From Salinivibrio kushneri (GTDB lineage: Bacteria > Pseudomonadota > Gammaproteobacteria > Enterobacterales > Vibrionaceae): 64,000 bases of DNA. Shown in pieces: positions 36,228 to 44,645 of the stretch. Position 1 is the stretch's first letter; each line of letters starts with the position of its first letter. Under the pieces are notes generated by a model. It had not been told where the DNA came from. It saw only the letters and a program-made list of their open reading frames with translations, and ran no database searches. The stretch lies in assembly GCF_005280275.1 (NCBI RefSeq), contig NZ_CP040021.1, positions 521,001 to 585,000 of the forward strand, in the 5' to 3' direction. A program made the position numbers and the translations under genes.

Positions 36228-36860
36228 ATGACGGATAGAGAAAAAATTTCAGCGTTATTGGATGGCGAATTAGTGGATACGTCAGTGATCCACGAGATTG
36301 AGCGAGATGATAACGCGCAACAGGCTTGGGGGCGTTTTAGCACCATTCGCGATGTGATGCGTGGTGAGGCACCCAGCTCGTTGCAATGGAACATTGCCGA
36401 TTCTGTAGCGTCCGCGCTGGAAGCAGAACCTGCTTATCAAGGCGATCACCTTGATAATAATGTGCACCCGATGCACGAGTCACAGCCGCGTCCGGAAAAG
36501 GCGCGTCGCCACTTACCAGGGTGGCTGCAGCAACTGACGCAGGTAAGCGTTGCCGCGTGTGTCTCGTTGGCCGTGATCGTGGGTGTGCAGCACTATAATC
36601 AGTCTGATGCGAGTTCGCCGGTTGCCAGTACGCAAACCCAGCCGCCCGTACTCGAAACCATTCCTTTTGCAGGGGCAGCTGAACCCGTGAGTTTGAGCCG
36701 TGACGATCTACGTGCCACGCCTTCTGAGGCCGAGTTGATGGAACAGCGTCGCCGCGTCAATGCCATGCTCAAAGACTATGAATTGCAGCTTCGCTTGAAT
36801 AAGGATAGGCTGTCTAACCATCAGACAATGGCACCGTCGACAAGCAGTAATAATCAATGA
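36228..36860 (+). CDS. rseA: Anti-sigma-E factor RseA
   Basis: 210 residues; E. coli RseA has 216. A single-pass inner-membrane protein that holds sigma-E until DegS and RseP cleave it. The cytoplasmic part starts DREKISALLDGELVDTSVIH and includes NAQQAWGRFSTIRDVMRGE; the membrane segment is near residues 106-123 (VSVAACVSLAVIVGVQHY), and the periplasmic tail binds RseB. It ends with four bases overlapping rseB (ATGA). Confidence 0.95.
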   Translation: MTDREKISALLDGELVDTSVIHEIERDDNAQQAWGRFSTIRDVMRGEAPSSLQWNIADSVASALEAEPAYQGDHLDNNVHPMHESQPRPEKARRHLPGWLQQLTQVSVAACVSLAVIVGVQHYNQSDASSPVASTQTQPPVLETIPFAGAAEPVSLSRDDLRATPSEAELMEQRRRVNAMLKDYELQLRLNKDRLSNHQTMAPSTSSNNQ

Positions 36861-37840
36861 AAAAAACTCTGATCGGTGCGCTTGCGCTGGTCAGTTTGAT
36901 GTCTGCGCAAGCCTCGGCCGAACCCTCTGCCGAGGCTTTGTTACATCAAATGGATACCGCAAGCGACACCCTAGATTATGAAGTGTCCTACATCTTGGTA
37001 GGTAAAAATAGCCTCGAACCTCTTCGCTTTCGTCATGCTCAAGTTGGGGATGATGCTTATGGTCACCTTATGTATCTCAGTGGCCCACCGCGAGAAGTGA
37101 TCCGTCGAGGCGGTGAAATCAGTTATTTTGAACCCGGCTACGACCCTTTCACCATTGCCAGTGATCATATGGTTGCGCCTTTGCCTACGCTTATCCAAGC
37201 CGATATCGATGTGCTGGCTAACCATTATGATTTTGTTTCTATGGGGCACGCGCGTGAAGCGGGGATGGATTGCCAAGTAGTTCGAATTACACCGAAAGAC
37301 GGGGAGCGCTATTCGTACGTATTATGGTTAGATGAGAACAGCAAACTCCCTGTTAGAGCGGATTTGCTCGACCGCGATGGCGATCCGCTTGAGCAATATC
37401 GTGCGTTGTCGTTGGTCGTCTCGTCACAAATCAGTACCTCAATGCAAAAGCTGGCTGAGCTGGCTCTGCCACCGGTACTGACCTTGCCGCAAACCACGCA
37501 GCGCTCTGACTTGGACTGGCAGGTCACTGCGTTACCCGAGGGGTTTGAGCCTGTGTACAGCAATCGCCACCGTTTGATGATGACCAAGCGCGCGGTGGAG
37601 AGTCAGATGTTTAGTGATGGCCTATTCAGCTTTTCTGTGTATCTTGCTAAAGCCGATGATGTCTCGGTGCGTAAGCAGATTGTTCGCCAAGGTCGGCGCA
37701 CACTGCATAGCGTGACCAGTGGCAATGCAGAAATTACGGTGGTCGGCGATATTCCTCCTGAAACCGCTAAACGGGTGGCGGAGTCTGTCCGTATTATTGA
37801 TATGCCCGCGAGTCAGTCAGAGCAGGAGGTTGAACCATGA
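36857..37840 (+). CDS. rseB: Sigma-E regulatory protein RseB
   Basis: 327 residues; E. coli RseB has 318. A periplasmic protein with a signal peptide (about 1-21, ending ASA-EPSAE) that protects RseA from DegS until it binds mislocalised lipopolysaccharide. The N-terminal LolA-like domain and C-terminal domain are present, with segments MYLSGPPREVIRRGGEISYF and FSVYLAKADDVS. It overlaps rseA and rseC by four bases each. Confidence 0.94.
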   Translation: MKKTLIGALALVSLMSAQASAEPSAEALLHQMDTASDTLDYEVSYILVGKNSLEPLRFRHAQVGDDAYGHLMYLSGPPREVIRRGGEISYFEPGYDPFTIASDHMVAPLPTLIQADIDVLANHYDFVSMGHAREAGMDCQVVRITPKDGERYSYVLWLDENSKLPVRADLLDRDGDPLEQYRALSLVVSSQISTSMQKLAELALPPVLTLPQTTQRSDLDWQVTALPEGFEPVYSNRHRLMMTKRAVESQMFSDGLFSFSVYLAKADDVSVRKQIVRQGRRTLHSVTSGNAEITVVGDIPPETAKRVAESVRIIDMPASQSEQEVEP

Positions 37841-38334
37841 TCAAAGCATTGGCAGAAGTCACCAGCTACCAAGATGGTTGGTTGTCATTGGCCTGCCAGC
37901 AGCAAACCAGTTGCGGTAGCTGCCAGTCACAAAGCCAATGTGGCACTGGTATTGTGTCCAAAGCCCTTCCGGGTAAGGTTAAACACCTCAAAGTGCGCGC
38001 GCCAAAACCCTTGCCAGCCGGCACCTTAGTCGAAATCGGCTTGGGTGAGGCGACCTTGTTACGCTCCGCGTTATTGGTCTACATGGTCCCTCTGGCGATG
38101 ATGCTAATAGGGGCATTGCTCGGGCAATTCTTCTTCGCCACACTTGCCGGCAGCGGAGAAGGCGGGGTGATCGCATTAAGTCTAGGGCTGGGCGCGGTTG
38201 GTGTGGCGCTCGCCCGTTACCTCGCACCGCGTATCGGTACCCAAGATGAGCAACAACCTCTGCTTTTACGCGTGATGGGGGAGCCGGTCTCAGACTTGTC
38301 CGTCATAAATACCACACAGCAGGATAGCGACTAG
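37837..38334 (+). CDS. rseC: Sigma-E factor regulatory protein RseC
   Basis: 165 residues; E. coli RseC has 159. A membrane protein; two hydrophobic segments lie at about 70-95 and 105-125. A cysteine cluster near the N-terminus, CQQQTSCGSCQSQSQCGTG, has the CX5CX2CX5C spacing of the RseC/RnfG-related iron-sulfur family; in E. coli RseC links SoxR reduction to the Rsx complex. It is the last gene of the rpoE operon, overlapping rseB by four bases. Confidence 0.92.
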   Translation: MIKALAEVTSYQDGWLSLACQQQTSCGSCQSQSQCGTGIVSKALPGKVKHLKVRAPKPLPAGTLVEIGLGEATLLRSALLVYMVPLAMMLIGALLGQFFFATLAGSGEGGVIALSLGLGAVGVALARYLAPRIGTQDEQQPLLLRVMGEPVSDLSVINTTQQDSD

Positions 38335-38412
38335 CCACTATTTTCGGTAGAATCGCGCTCACTTGATCTTAGGATCCCATTCTTATTGATAACGAGTAAG
38401 TCACACCAACAC

Positions 38413-40209
38413 ATGAAGCATATTCGTAACTTTTCGATCATCGCCCATATTGACCACGGTAAGTCGACGCTTTCTGACCGACTGATTCAAGTATGTGGCG
38501 GCCTAACTGACCGGGAAATGGCAGATCAAGTTCTTGATTCAATGGATCTGGAACGTGAACGCGGTATCACCATCAAAGCACAAAGTGTGACACTGAACTA
38601 CAAAGCCAAAGACGGCAATGTGTATCAGCTCAACTTCATCGATACGCCAGGACACGTTGACTTCTCTTATGAGGTGTCACGCTCGCTCAAGGCGTGTGAA
38701 GGTGCTTTGCTGGTGGTCGATGCAGGACAAGGGGTTGAGGCACAGACGCTCGCCAACTGCTACACCGCCATTGATATGGACCTGGAAGTGGTACCTGTTC
38801 TGAATAAGATTGACTTGCCAGCCGCTGATCCTGATCGCGTGGCGCAAGAAATTGAGGACATTGTCGGTATTGAAGCGATTGAAGCGACTCGCTGCTCGGC
38901 GAAAACCGGCATGGGTGTTGATGATGTCCTTGAAGACATTGTACGCCAGATCCCGCCTCCAGAAGGGGATCCTGATGCGCCAACGCAAGCGCTGATTATT
39001 GACTCCTGGTTTGATAAATACCTGGGCGTGGTGTCTTTGGTGCGTATTCGTGAAGGCTCGCTGAAAAAAGGCGACAAAGTGAAAATCATGAGCACGGGCC
39101 AAGAATGGAACGTGGACAGCATTGGTATTTTCACGCCTAAGCGTAAAGAGCTTAATGGCCTGCAAACTGGTGAAGTTGGCTGGGTGATCTGCGGGATCAA
39201 AGATATCCTCGGTGCACCAGTGGGCGATACAATCACCCATGCTAAAAACGGCTGTGAAAAACGCATCGAAGGTTTCCAGCAAGTGAAGCCGCAAGTGTAT
39301 GCCGGACTTTTCCCGATTTCATCGGATGATTACGAAAGCTTCCGTGATGCTTTGGATAAGCTGAGCCTGAATGATGCTTCTTTGTTCTTTGAGCCGGAAA
39401 GTTCGGCGGCACTGGGCTTTGGTTTCCGTTGTGGCTTCCTTGGCATGCTGCACATGGAAATCATCCAAGAGCGGTTGGAGCGCGAGTATAACCTCGATCT
39501 TATCACCACCGCCCCGACTGTGGTGTACGAGGTGACCCAAAATGATGGCGAGATCATTTACGTTGACAGTCCATCCAAACTGCCACCCATCAATGATATT
39601 GAGGCGATTGGCGAGCCAATCTCGCGTTGTAATATATTGGTGCCGAGTGAGTTTGTCGGTAACGTCATTTCACTGTGCGTAGAAAAGCGTGGTGTGCAGG
39701 TTGATATGGTTTATCACGGTAACCAAGTGGCACTGACCTATGATATTCCGATGGCTGAAGTGGTCCTCGATTTCTTTGACCGGATAAAGTCAACGTCGCG
39801 CGGTTACGCATCGTTAGATTATAACTTTGAGCGCTATGAAGTCTCTGACATGGTGCGGGTAGATATCCTCCTTAACGGTGAACGTGTCGATGCGCTGGCG
39901 ATTATCACTCACCGTGCGCACGCACAGCCGCGTGGTCGCGAGTTGGTGGAAAAAATGAAAGAGTTTATTCCTCGCCAACAGTTTGATATTGCTATCCAAG
40001 CGTCGATTGGCAACCATATTATTGCCCGTTCGACGGTGAAACAGTTACGCAAAAACGTGACCGCGAAGTGTTACGGTGGTGACGTGAGTCGTAAGAAGAA
40101 GCTTCTGCAAAAGCAAAAAGAAGGTAAAAAGCGAATGAAGCAGGTCGGTAATGTCGAGCTGCCGCAAGAAGCCTTTTTGGCCATTTTGCACGTGGGCAAA
40201 GATAAATAA
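38413..40209 (+). CDS. lepA: Elongation factor 4 (LepA)
   Basis: 598 residues; E. coli LepA has 599. A ribosomal GTPase resembling EF-G, thought to help initiation or back-translocation under stress. G motifs are [15 protein letters not shown] (G1), [12 protein letters not shown] (G3) and NKIDLP (G4); the C-terminal LepA domain ends [16 protein letters not shown] then LAILHVGK. I chose ATG 38413 from homology; a TTG 27 bases upstream would add 9 residues. The gene heads lepA-lepB-rnc-era-recO-pdxJ-acpS. Confidence 0.98.
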   Translation: MKHIRNFSIIAHIDHGKSTLSDRLIQVCGGLTDREMADQVLDSMDLERERGITIKAQSVTLNYKAKDGNVYQLNFIDTPGHVDFSYEVSRSLKACEGALLVVDAGQGVEAQTLANCYTAIDMDLEVVPVLNKIDLPAADPDRVAQEIEDIVGIEAIEATRCSAKTGMGVDDVLEDIVRQIPPPEGDPDAPTQALIIDSWFDKYLGVVSLVRIREGSLKKGDKVKIMSTGQEWNVDSIGIFTPKRKELNGLQTGEVGWVICGIKDILGAPVGDTITHAKNGCEKRIEGFQQVKPQVYAGLFPISSDDYESFRDALDKLSLNDASLFFEPESSAALGFGFRCGFLGMLHMEIIQERLEREYNLDLITTAPTVVYEVTQNDGEIIYVDSPSKLPPINDIEAIGEPISRCNILVPSEFVGNVISLCVEKRGVQVDMVYHGNQVALTYDIPMAEVVLDFFDRIKSTSRGYASLDYNFERYEVSDMVRVDILLNGERVDALAIITHRAHAQPRGRELVEKMKEFIPRQQFDIAIQASIGNHIIARSTVKQLRKNVTAKCYGGDVSRKKKLLQKQKEGKKRMKQVGNVELPQEAFLAILHVGKDK

Positions 40210-40223
40210 CGACGGACTCCATT

Positions 40224-41120
40224 ATGGCCAATACGTTTTCTTTGATTTTAGTGCTGGTGACCTTGGTCACCGGCATTGTTTGGGCGTTAGATAAATACCG
40301 CTGGGCACCGCGTCGTCGTCAGACAGCAGGGGAAACCCTCAAGGTGTCAGCGCGTGAACTGGATGCTGAACAAGTCGCTAAAGTGGCGCCTCAACCGAGC
40401 TGGGTTGAAAATATGGCGTCTATTTTTCCAGTGATCGCGGTGGTACTGGTGCTGCGCTCGTTTATTTATGAGCCGTTCCAAATTCCATCCGGTTCGATGA
40501 TGCCTACCTTATTGGTCGGGGACTTCATCTTGGTGGAAAAGTTTGCCTATGGCTTACGCGATCCTGCCTTCCACACTGAAATTGTCGAAACTGGCAAACC
40601 AGAGCGTGGTGATATCGTGGTGTTCAAATACCCACCTCAGCCTAATATTGATTATATTAAGCGTGCGGTGGGGCTGCCCGGCGATACTGTGGTGTATGAA
40701 GACAAGCGCCTATGTATTCAGCCCAAGGGCGAATCCCAGTGCCAGCCGGTGTCGATTGACGATATCCAGCCAAGCGCGTTTGTTCAAGCGGGCATTAACT
40801 TGGTGCAAGCACAGGAGCAACTGGGTGAACAGTCTCACCAGATCCTTGTCCATCCGAAAAAACGTGACCGCGTGAGTGCGTACCAGCCACGCCCTGGCGT
40901 CAACCGCTGGGTCGTGCCAGAAGGACACTACTTTATGATGGGAGATAACCGCGATAATAGCGCCGATAGTCGCTTCTGGGGCTTTGTCCCTGAGCGCAAT
41001 CTCGTGGGCAAAGCCGTCGCTATTTGGGTCAGCTTTGAATTTGAGCGCTCCAGTGATAGCTGGCTACCATCGTGGGTACCGACAGGCATTCGCTTTAACC
41101 GTATTGGTGGAATTGATTAA
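40224..41120 (+). CDS. lepB: Signal peptidase I
   Basis: 298 residues, shorter than the 324 of E. coli. It cleaves signal peptides on the outer face of the inner membrane. The catalytic Ser91 is in PFQIPSGSMMPTLLVGDFIL and the general-base Lys146 in NIDYIKRAVGLPGD, the same numbers as in E. coli. Two N-terminal membrane segments are at about 4-20 and 66-80. The conserved YFMMGDNRDNSADSRFWGF is intact. It follows lepA by 14 bases; only a weak ribosome site is seen. Confidence 0.97.
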   Translation: MANTFSLILVLVTLVTGIVWALDKYRWAPRRRQTAGETLKVSARELDAEQVAKVAPQPSWVENMASIFPVIAVVLVLRSFIYEPFQIPSGSMMPTLLVGDFILVEKFAYGLRDPAFHTEIVETGKPERGDIVVFKYPPQPNIDYIKRAVGLPGDTVVYEDKRLCIQPKGESQCQPVSIDDIQPSAFVQAGINLVQAQEQLGEQSHQILVHPKKRDRVSAYQPRPGVNRWVVPEGHYFMMGDNRDNSADSRFWGFVPERNLVGKAVAIWVSFEFERSSDSWLPSWVPTGIRFNRIGGID

Positions 41121-41129
41121 TTCTGGACT

Positions 41130-41804
41130 ATGATGACAAAACTAACAGATAAGTTGCAGCGTGATATCGGCTACCAATTTAGCAACGCTGCGTTACTCGA
41201 ATTGGCGTTAACGCACCGCAGTGCCAACGGCACCCATAATGAGCGTCTTGAGTTTTTAGGCGACTCGATTTTGAGCTTTGTAATTGCCGAGGATCTTTAC
41301 CACCGTTTTCCGAAAGTGGACGAAGGCGACATGAGCCGCATGCGGGCCACCTTGGTCAGGGGGAACACCTTGGCAGAGATTGGGCGCGAGTTTTCTCTGG
41401 GCGAAGTGATGCGACTTGGCCCAGGAGAACTTAAAAGTGGCGGATTTCGTCGTGACTCGATTCTCGCTGACGCCGTAGAAGCCTTGATTGGCGCGATCTT
41501 TTTGGACAGTGATATCAACCGGGTACAAGCCATTATTTTAAATTGGTATCAACACCGTCTCGAGACCATTGAACCTGGCGCGAGTCAAAAGGATCCGAAA
41601 ACCCGATTGCAAGAGCACCTGCAGGGTAAACGCAAACCCTTGCCGTCCTATACGGTGATGAAGGTGCGCGGCGAGGCACATAACCAAGAATTTACGGTAG
41701 AGTGCCAGGTATCAGGACTGGAGTGTTCTGTGATTGGAAAAGGCAGCAGTCGTCGCAAGGCAGAGCAAGCGGCTGCAGAACTCGCGTTACAGAAGTTAAC
41801 ATAA
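41130..41804 (+). CDS. rnc: Ribonuclease III
   Basis: 224 residues; E. coli Rnc has 226. It cuts double-stranded RNA in rRNA precursors and mRNAs. The signature [20 protein letters not shown] has the metal-binding Glu and Asp, [20 protein letters not shown] has the second set, and the double-stranded RNA-binding domain covers about 155-224 ([33 protein letters not shown]). Two adjacent ATGs (41130 and 41133) are possible starts. The stop overlaps the era start (TAATG). Confidence 0.97.
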   Translation: MMTKLTDKLQRDIGYQFSNAALLELALTHRSANGTHNERLEFLGDSILSFVIAEDLYHRFPKVDEGDMSRMRATLVRGNTLAEIGREFSLGEVMRLGPGELKSGGFRRDSILADAVEALIGAIFLDSDINRVQAIILNWYQHRLETIEPGASQKDPKTRLQEHLQGKRKPLPSYTVMKVRGEAHNQEFTVECQVSGLECSVIGKGSSRRKAEQAAAELALQKLT

Positions 41805-42709
41805 TGACTGATACACAGCGCTGTGGCTTTATTGCCATTGTAGGCCGGCCGAACGTCGGCAAATCAACATTACTAAACCGCTTAGTGGGGCAAAAGCTGT
41901 CGATCACTTCGCGTAAACCGCAAACGACACGTCACCGCATCATGGGGGTCGATACCCGTGATAATTATCAAGCGGTCTACGTGGATACCCCAGGGCTGCA
42001 TATCGAAGAAAAGCGCGCGATCAACCGCTTGATGAACCGCGCGGCGAATAGCTCGTTAACCGATGTTGAACTGGTGTTATTTTTGGTCGATGGCACCCAT
42101 TGGACCAAAGACGATGAGATGGTGCTCAACAAGTTGGCACGCTCTGGTCTGCCAACGGTCTTATTGGTTAATAAAGTCGATAATGTGAAAGAGAAAACCG
42201 AGCTCTTTCCACACCTACAAACCTTGTCGGAGAAGATGGCGTTTGTTGACGTGATCCCGGTGTCGGCGAAACACGGCACCAATATCGATGTGGTTGAGCA
42301 GAAGGTACGTGATGCCTTACCGGAAAGTGAGTTTTACTTTCCTGAAGAATATATCACTGACCGCTCTCAGCGTTTTATGGCCTCCGAAATTATCCGCGAA
42401 AAGCTGATGCGCTTTACCGGTGAAGAGCTGCCTTACTCGGTCACCGTCGAAATTGAGCGCTTTGACTACAATCCAGAAACGGACGGCTTTCATATCAATG
42501 GGTTGATCTTGGTTGAGCGCAATGGCCAAAAGAAAATGGTCATTGGTAAAGGCGGTGAGAAGATCAAGCGCATTGGCCGTGAAGCGCGTTTAGATATGGA
42601 AGAGCTATATGAGCGCAAGGTGTATCTTGAGCTTTGGGTAAAAGTGAAGTCAGGTTGGGCCGACGATGAACGTGCCCTGCGTAGCCTCGGCTATATTGAC
42701 GATCTCTAA
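41804..42709 (+). CDS. era: GTPase Era
   Basis: 301 residues, the same as E. coli Era. An essential GTPase that binds 16S rRNA during 30S assembly. G1 is [21 protein letters not shown]2/G3 are TTRHRIMG and VDTPGLH, G4 is VNKVDN. The C-terminal KH domain has [21 protein letters not shown] chose the ATG at 41804, which shares a base with the rnc stop; a longer frame inside rnc has no homology. Confidence 0.98.
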   Translation: MTDTQRCGFIAIVGRPNVGKSTLLNRLVGQKLSITSRKPQTTRHRIMGVDTRDNYQAVYVDTPGLHIEEKRAINRLMNRAANSSLTDVELVLFLVDGTHWTKDDEMVLNKLARSGLPTVLLVNKVDNVKEKTELFPHLQTLSEKMAFVDVIPVSAKHGTNIDVVEQKVRDALPESEFYFPEEYITDRSQRFMASEIIREKLMRFTGEELPYSVTVEIERFDYNPETDGFHINGLILVERNGQKKMVIGKGGEKIKRIGREARLDMEELYERKVYLELWVKVKSGWADDERALRSLGYIDDL

Positions 42710-42749
42710 GCGATCGACGGATTCCAGTCGCGATGCGAGGAGGGATTGA

Positions 42750-43445
42750 GTGGACGGGTTTCAACGCGGCTTTGTATTGCATACACGCCCTTACAGTGAA
42801 TCCAGTCTGCTTTTGGATATCTTTTCTGAGCACGAGGGGCGCGTTACTCTGCTTGCCAAAGGGGCACGTCGGCCACGCTCGGCGATAAGAGGGGCCTTGC
42901 AGCCTTTTACCCCTTTGTTGCTCAAATGGGGCGGACGTGGTGAACTGCGCACCTTACGCAGTGCCGAAGCCACGGGTCTCGCCCTGCCGTTGTCAGGTAA
43001 TGCCCTGTATTCCGGCTTCTACCTCAACGAGCTGGTAATGCGTGTATTGGAGCCTCACACGCCTTATCCCGCGCTATTTCATGACTATGTGACCGCACTG
43101 ACCCAGCTGGCTCGCTACAATAATCCCGAGCCAGCCCTGCGTTGTTTTGAGCTCGCGGTGTTAGAAGCTTTGGGCTATGGGGTTGATTTTCTTCATTGTG
43201 CTGGCAGCGGTGACCCGATTAACGATAACATGACGTACTTATATCGCGAGCAGCAAGGCTTTGTGGCATCGATCATGAAAAGCCAACACCGACAATTTAC
43301 GGGGGCCGATCTACGTGCATTAGCGATGCGTCACTTTGAGACGGTCGAACAGCTACGTGCCGCCAAGCGTTTTACGCGTATGGCGCTTAAGCCCTACCTT
43401 GGCCCCAAGCCGCTCAAAAGCAGAGAATTGTTTAGAAGGAAATAA
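42750..43445 (+). CDS. recO: DNA repair protein RecO
   Basis: 231 residues; E. coli RecO has 242. It helps RecA load onto SSB-coated DNA with RecF and RecR. The OB-fold N-terminus has [20 protein letters not shown] and [20 protein letters not shown], and [20 protein letters not shown] follows. The zinc-finger cysteines of some RecO proteins are not apparent, as in other Gammaproteobacteria. The start is GTG at 42750, with a strong GAGGAGGG upstream. It ends 2 bases before pdxJ. Confidence 0.95.
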   Translation: MDGFQRGFVLHTRPYSESSLLLDIFSEHEGRVTLLAKGARRPRSAIRGALQPFTPLLLKWGGRGELRTLRSAEATGLALPLSGNALYSGFYLNELVMRVLEPHTPYPALFHDYVTALTQLARYNNPEPALRCFELAVLEALGYGVDFLHCAGSGDPINDNMTYLYREQQGFVASIMKSQHRQFTGADLRALAMRHFETVEQLRAAKRFTRMALKPYLGPKPLKSRELFRRK

Positions 43446-43447
43446 TC

Positions 43448-44179
43448 ATGGATAAAATCTACTTGGGTGTGAACATTGACCACATCGCGACCGTGCGCAA
43501 TGCGCGTGGCACCGCGTATCCGGATCCGGTTCATGCTGCTGAGTTGGCAGAGCGTGCAGGTGCGGCCGGGATCACGGTTCACTTGCGTGAAGATCGCCGC
43601 CACATCACTGATCGTGATGTTCGTTTGCTCAAAGAAACCTTGCAAACCCGGATGAACTTGGAAATGGCGGTCACCGATGAAATGGTCGAGATAGCGTTGG
43701 AGACCCAGCCAGAATTTGTTTGTTTGGTGCCTGAAAAACGTGAAGAGCTGACCACCGAAGGTGGGCTCGATGTTGCGGGCCAGCTGGATAAAGTCAAAGC
43801 GGCGACCCAAACATTGACGGACGCAGGGATTAAAGTGTCTTTATTTATCGATGCTGACCGTAAGCAAATTGAAGCCGCTCACCAGTGTGGAGCGCCGTTT
43901 ATTGAACTACACACGGGGCATTATGCCGATGCTGCGACCGACAATGATCGCCAAGCCGAGCTGAAGAAAATTTCCGCGGCCGCCAGTTATGCGGTCGATT
44001 TGGGGATCAAAGTGAATGCCGGTCATGGCTTAACCTACCATAATGTCACCCCGATTGCGGCGATGCCAGAAATGCATGAACTGAATATCGGTCACGCCAT
44101 CATTGGCCGTGCCATGTTTGATGGTTTGCAAAAAGCCGTCGCGGACATGAAAGCGATCATGGAAGCGGCGCGTCGATAA
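43448..44179 (+). CDS. pdxJ: Pyridoxine 5-phosphate synthase
   Basis: 243 residues, the same as E. coli PdxJ. It closes the pyridine ring of vitamin B6 from 1-deoxyxylulose 5-phosphate and 3-amino-2-oxopropyl phosphate. The start [20 protein letters not shown] and the blocks [43 protein letters not shown] and [16 protein letters not shown] are characteristic. It follows recO closely with AGAAGGAA as its ribosome site, and ends directly at the acpS ATG. Confidence 0.98.
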   Translation: MDKIYLGVNIDHIATVRNARGTAYPDPVHAAELAERAGAAGITVHLREDRRHITDRDVRLLKETLQTRMNLEMAVTDEMVEIALETQPEFVCLVPEKREELTTEGGLDVAGQLDKVKAATQTLTDAGIKVSLFIDADRKQIEAAHQCGAPFIELHTGHYADAATDNDRQAELKKISAAASYAVDLGIKVNAGHGLTYHNVTPIAAMPEMHELNIGHAIIGRAMFDGLQKAVADMKAIMEAARR

Positions 44180-44560
44180 ATGGCGATAGCAGGGATTGGC
44201 ACAGACATCGTTGAGATTGCGCGTGTTGAGAGAGTGCTCGCGCGTCAACCACGTTTTGCCGCCAGGATCTTGACCGAGCCTGAGCAAGCCAATCTGGCGT
44301 GCCATCACGCGCCCGGCCGTTTCCTGGCTAAGCGCTTTGCCGCCAAAGAAGCCGCTGCCAAGGCGCTGGGCACCGGTATTGCTAACGGCGTGACATTTCA
44401 CGATTTTACCATTACCAATCAGGCTTCGGGCCAGCCGGCATTGCACTTTTCGGGCCGCGCGGCGGAACTGGCGCAGGCGCGTGGTATCGCACATTACTGG
44501 CTGACGCTATCCGATGAAAAAGCGTATGCTATCGCGCATGTGGTGTTAGAGCGCGCATAA
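44180..44560 (+). CDS. acpS: Holo-[acyl-carrier-protein] synthase
   Basis: 126 residues, the same as E. coli AcpS. It transfers 4-phosphopantetheine from CoA to acyl carrier protein. GIGTDIVEIARVERVLARQP carries the metal-binding Asp, and RFLAKRFAAKEAAAKALGTG carries the Glu and Lys motif. The ATG follows the pdxJ stop with no gap, so it relies on coupling. It is the last gene of the lepA cluster. Confidence 0.97.
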   Translation: MAIAGIGTDIVEIARVERVLARQPRFAARILTEPEQANLACHHAPGRFLAKRFAAKEAAAKALGTGIANGVTFHDFTITNQASGQPALHFSGRAAELAQARGIAHYWLTLSDEKAYAIAHVVLERA

Positions 44561-44613
44561 TCTTACTGCCTATAAGGTGACACTTCACGCGGTGTGACTT
44601 TGGGTGTGTTGAG

Positions 44614-44633
44614 GTGGGCCTTTCCGGGCCCAC
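44614..44633. terminator. Possible terminator between acpS and barA
   Basis: Stem GTGGGCC / GGCCCAC around a 6-base loop in the convergent gap, with a T run only 8 bases further (44641-44646). The offset T run makes this tentative. Confidence 0.5.
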
Positions 44634-44645
44634 TGCCATCCTTTT

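Noticed and set aside
38677-39294. 205-residue frame antisense to lepA
   Set aside because: Complement of a highly conserved gene, no similarity of its own.
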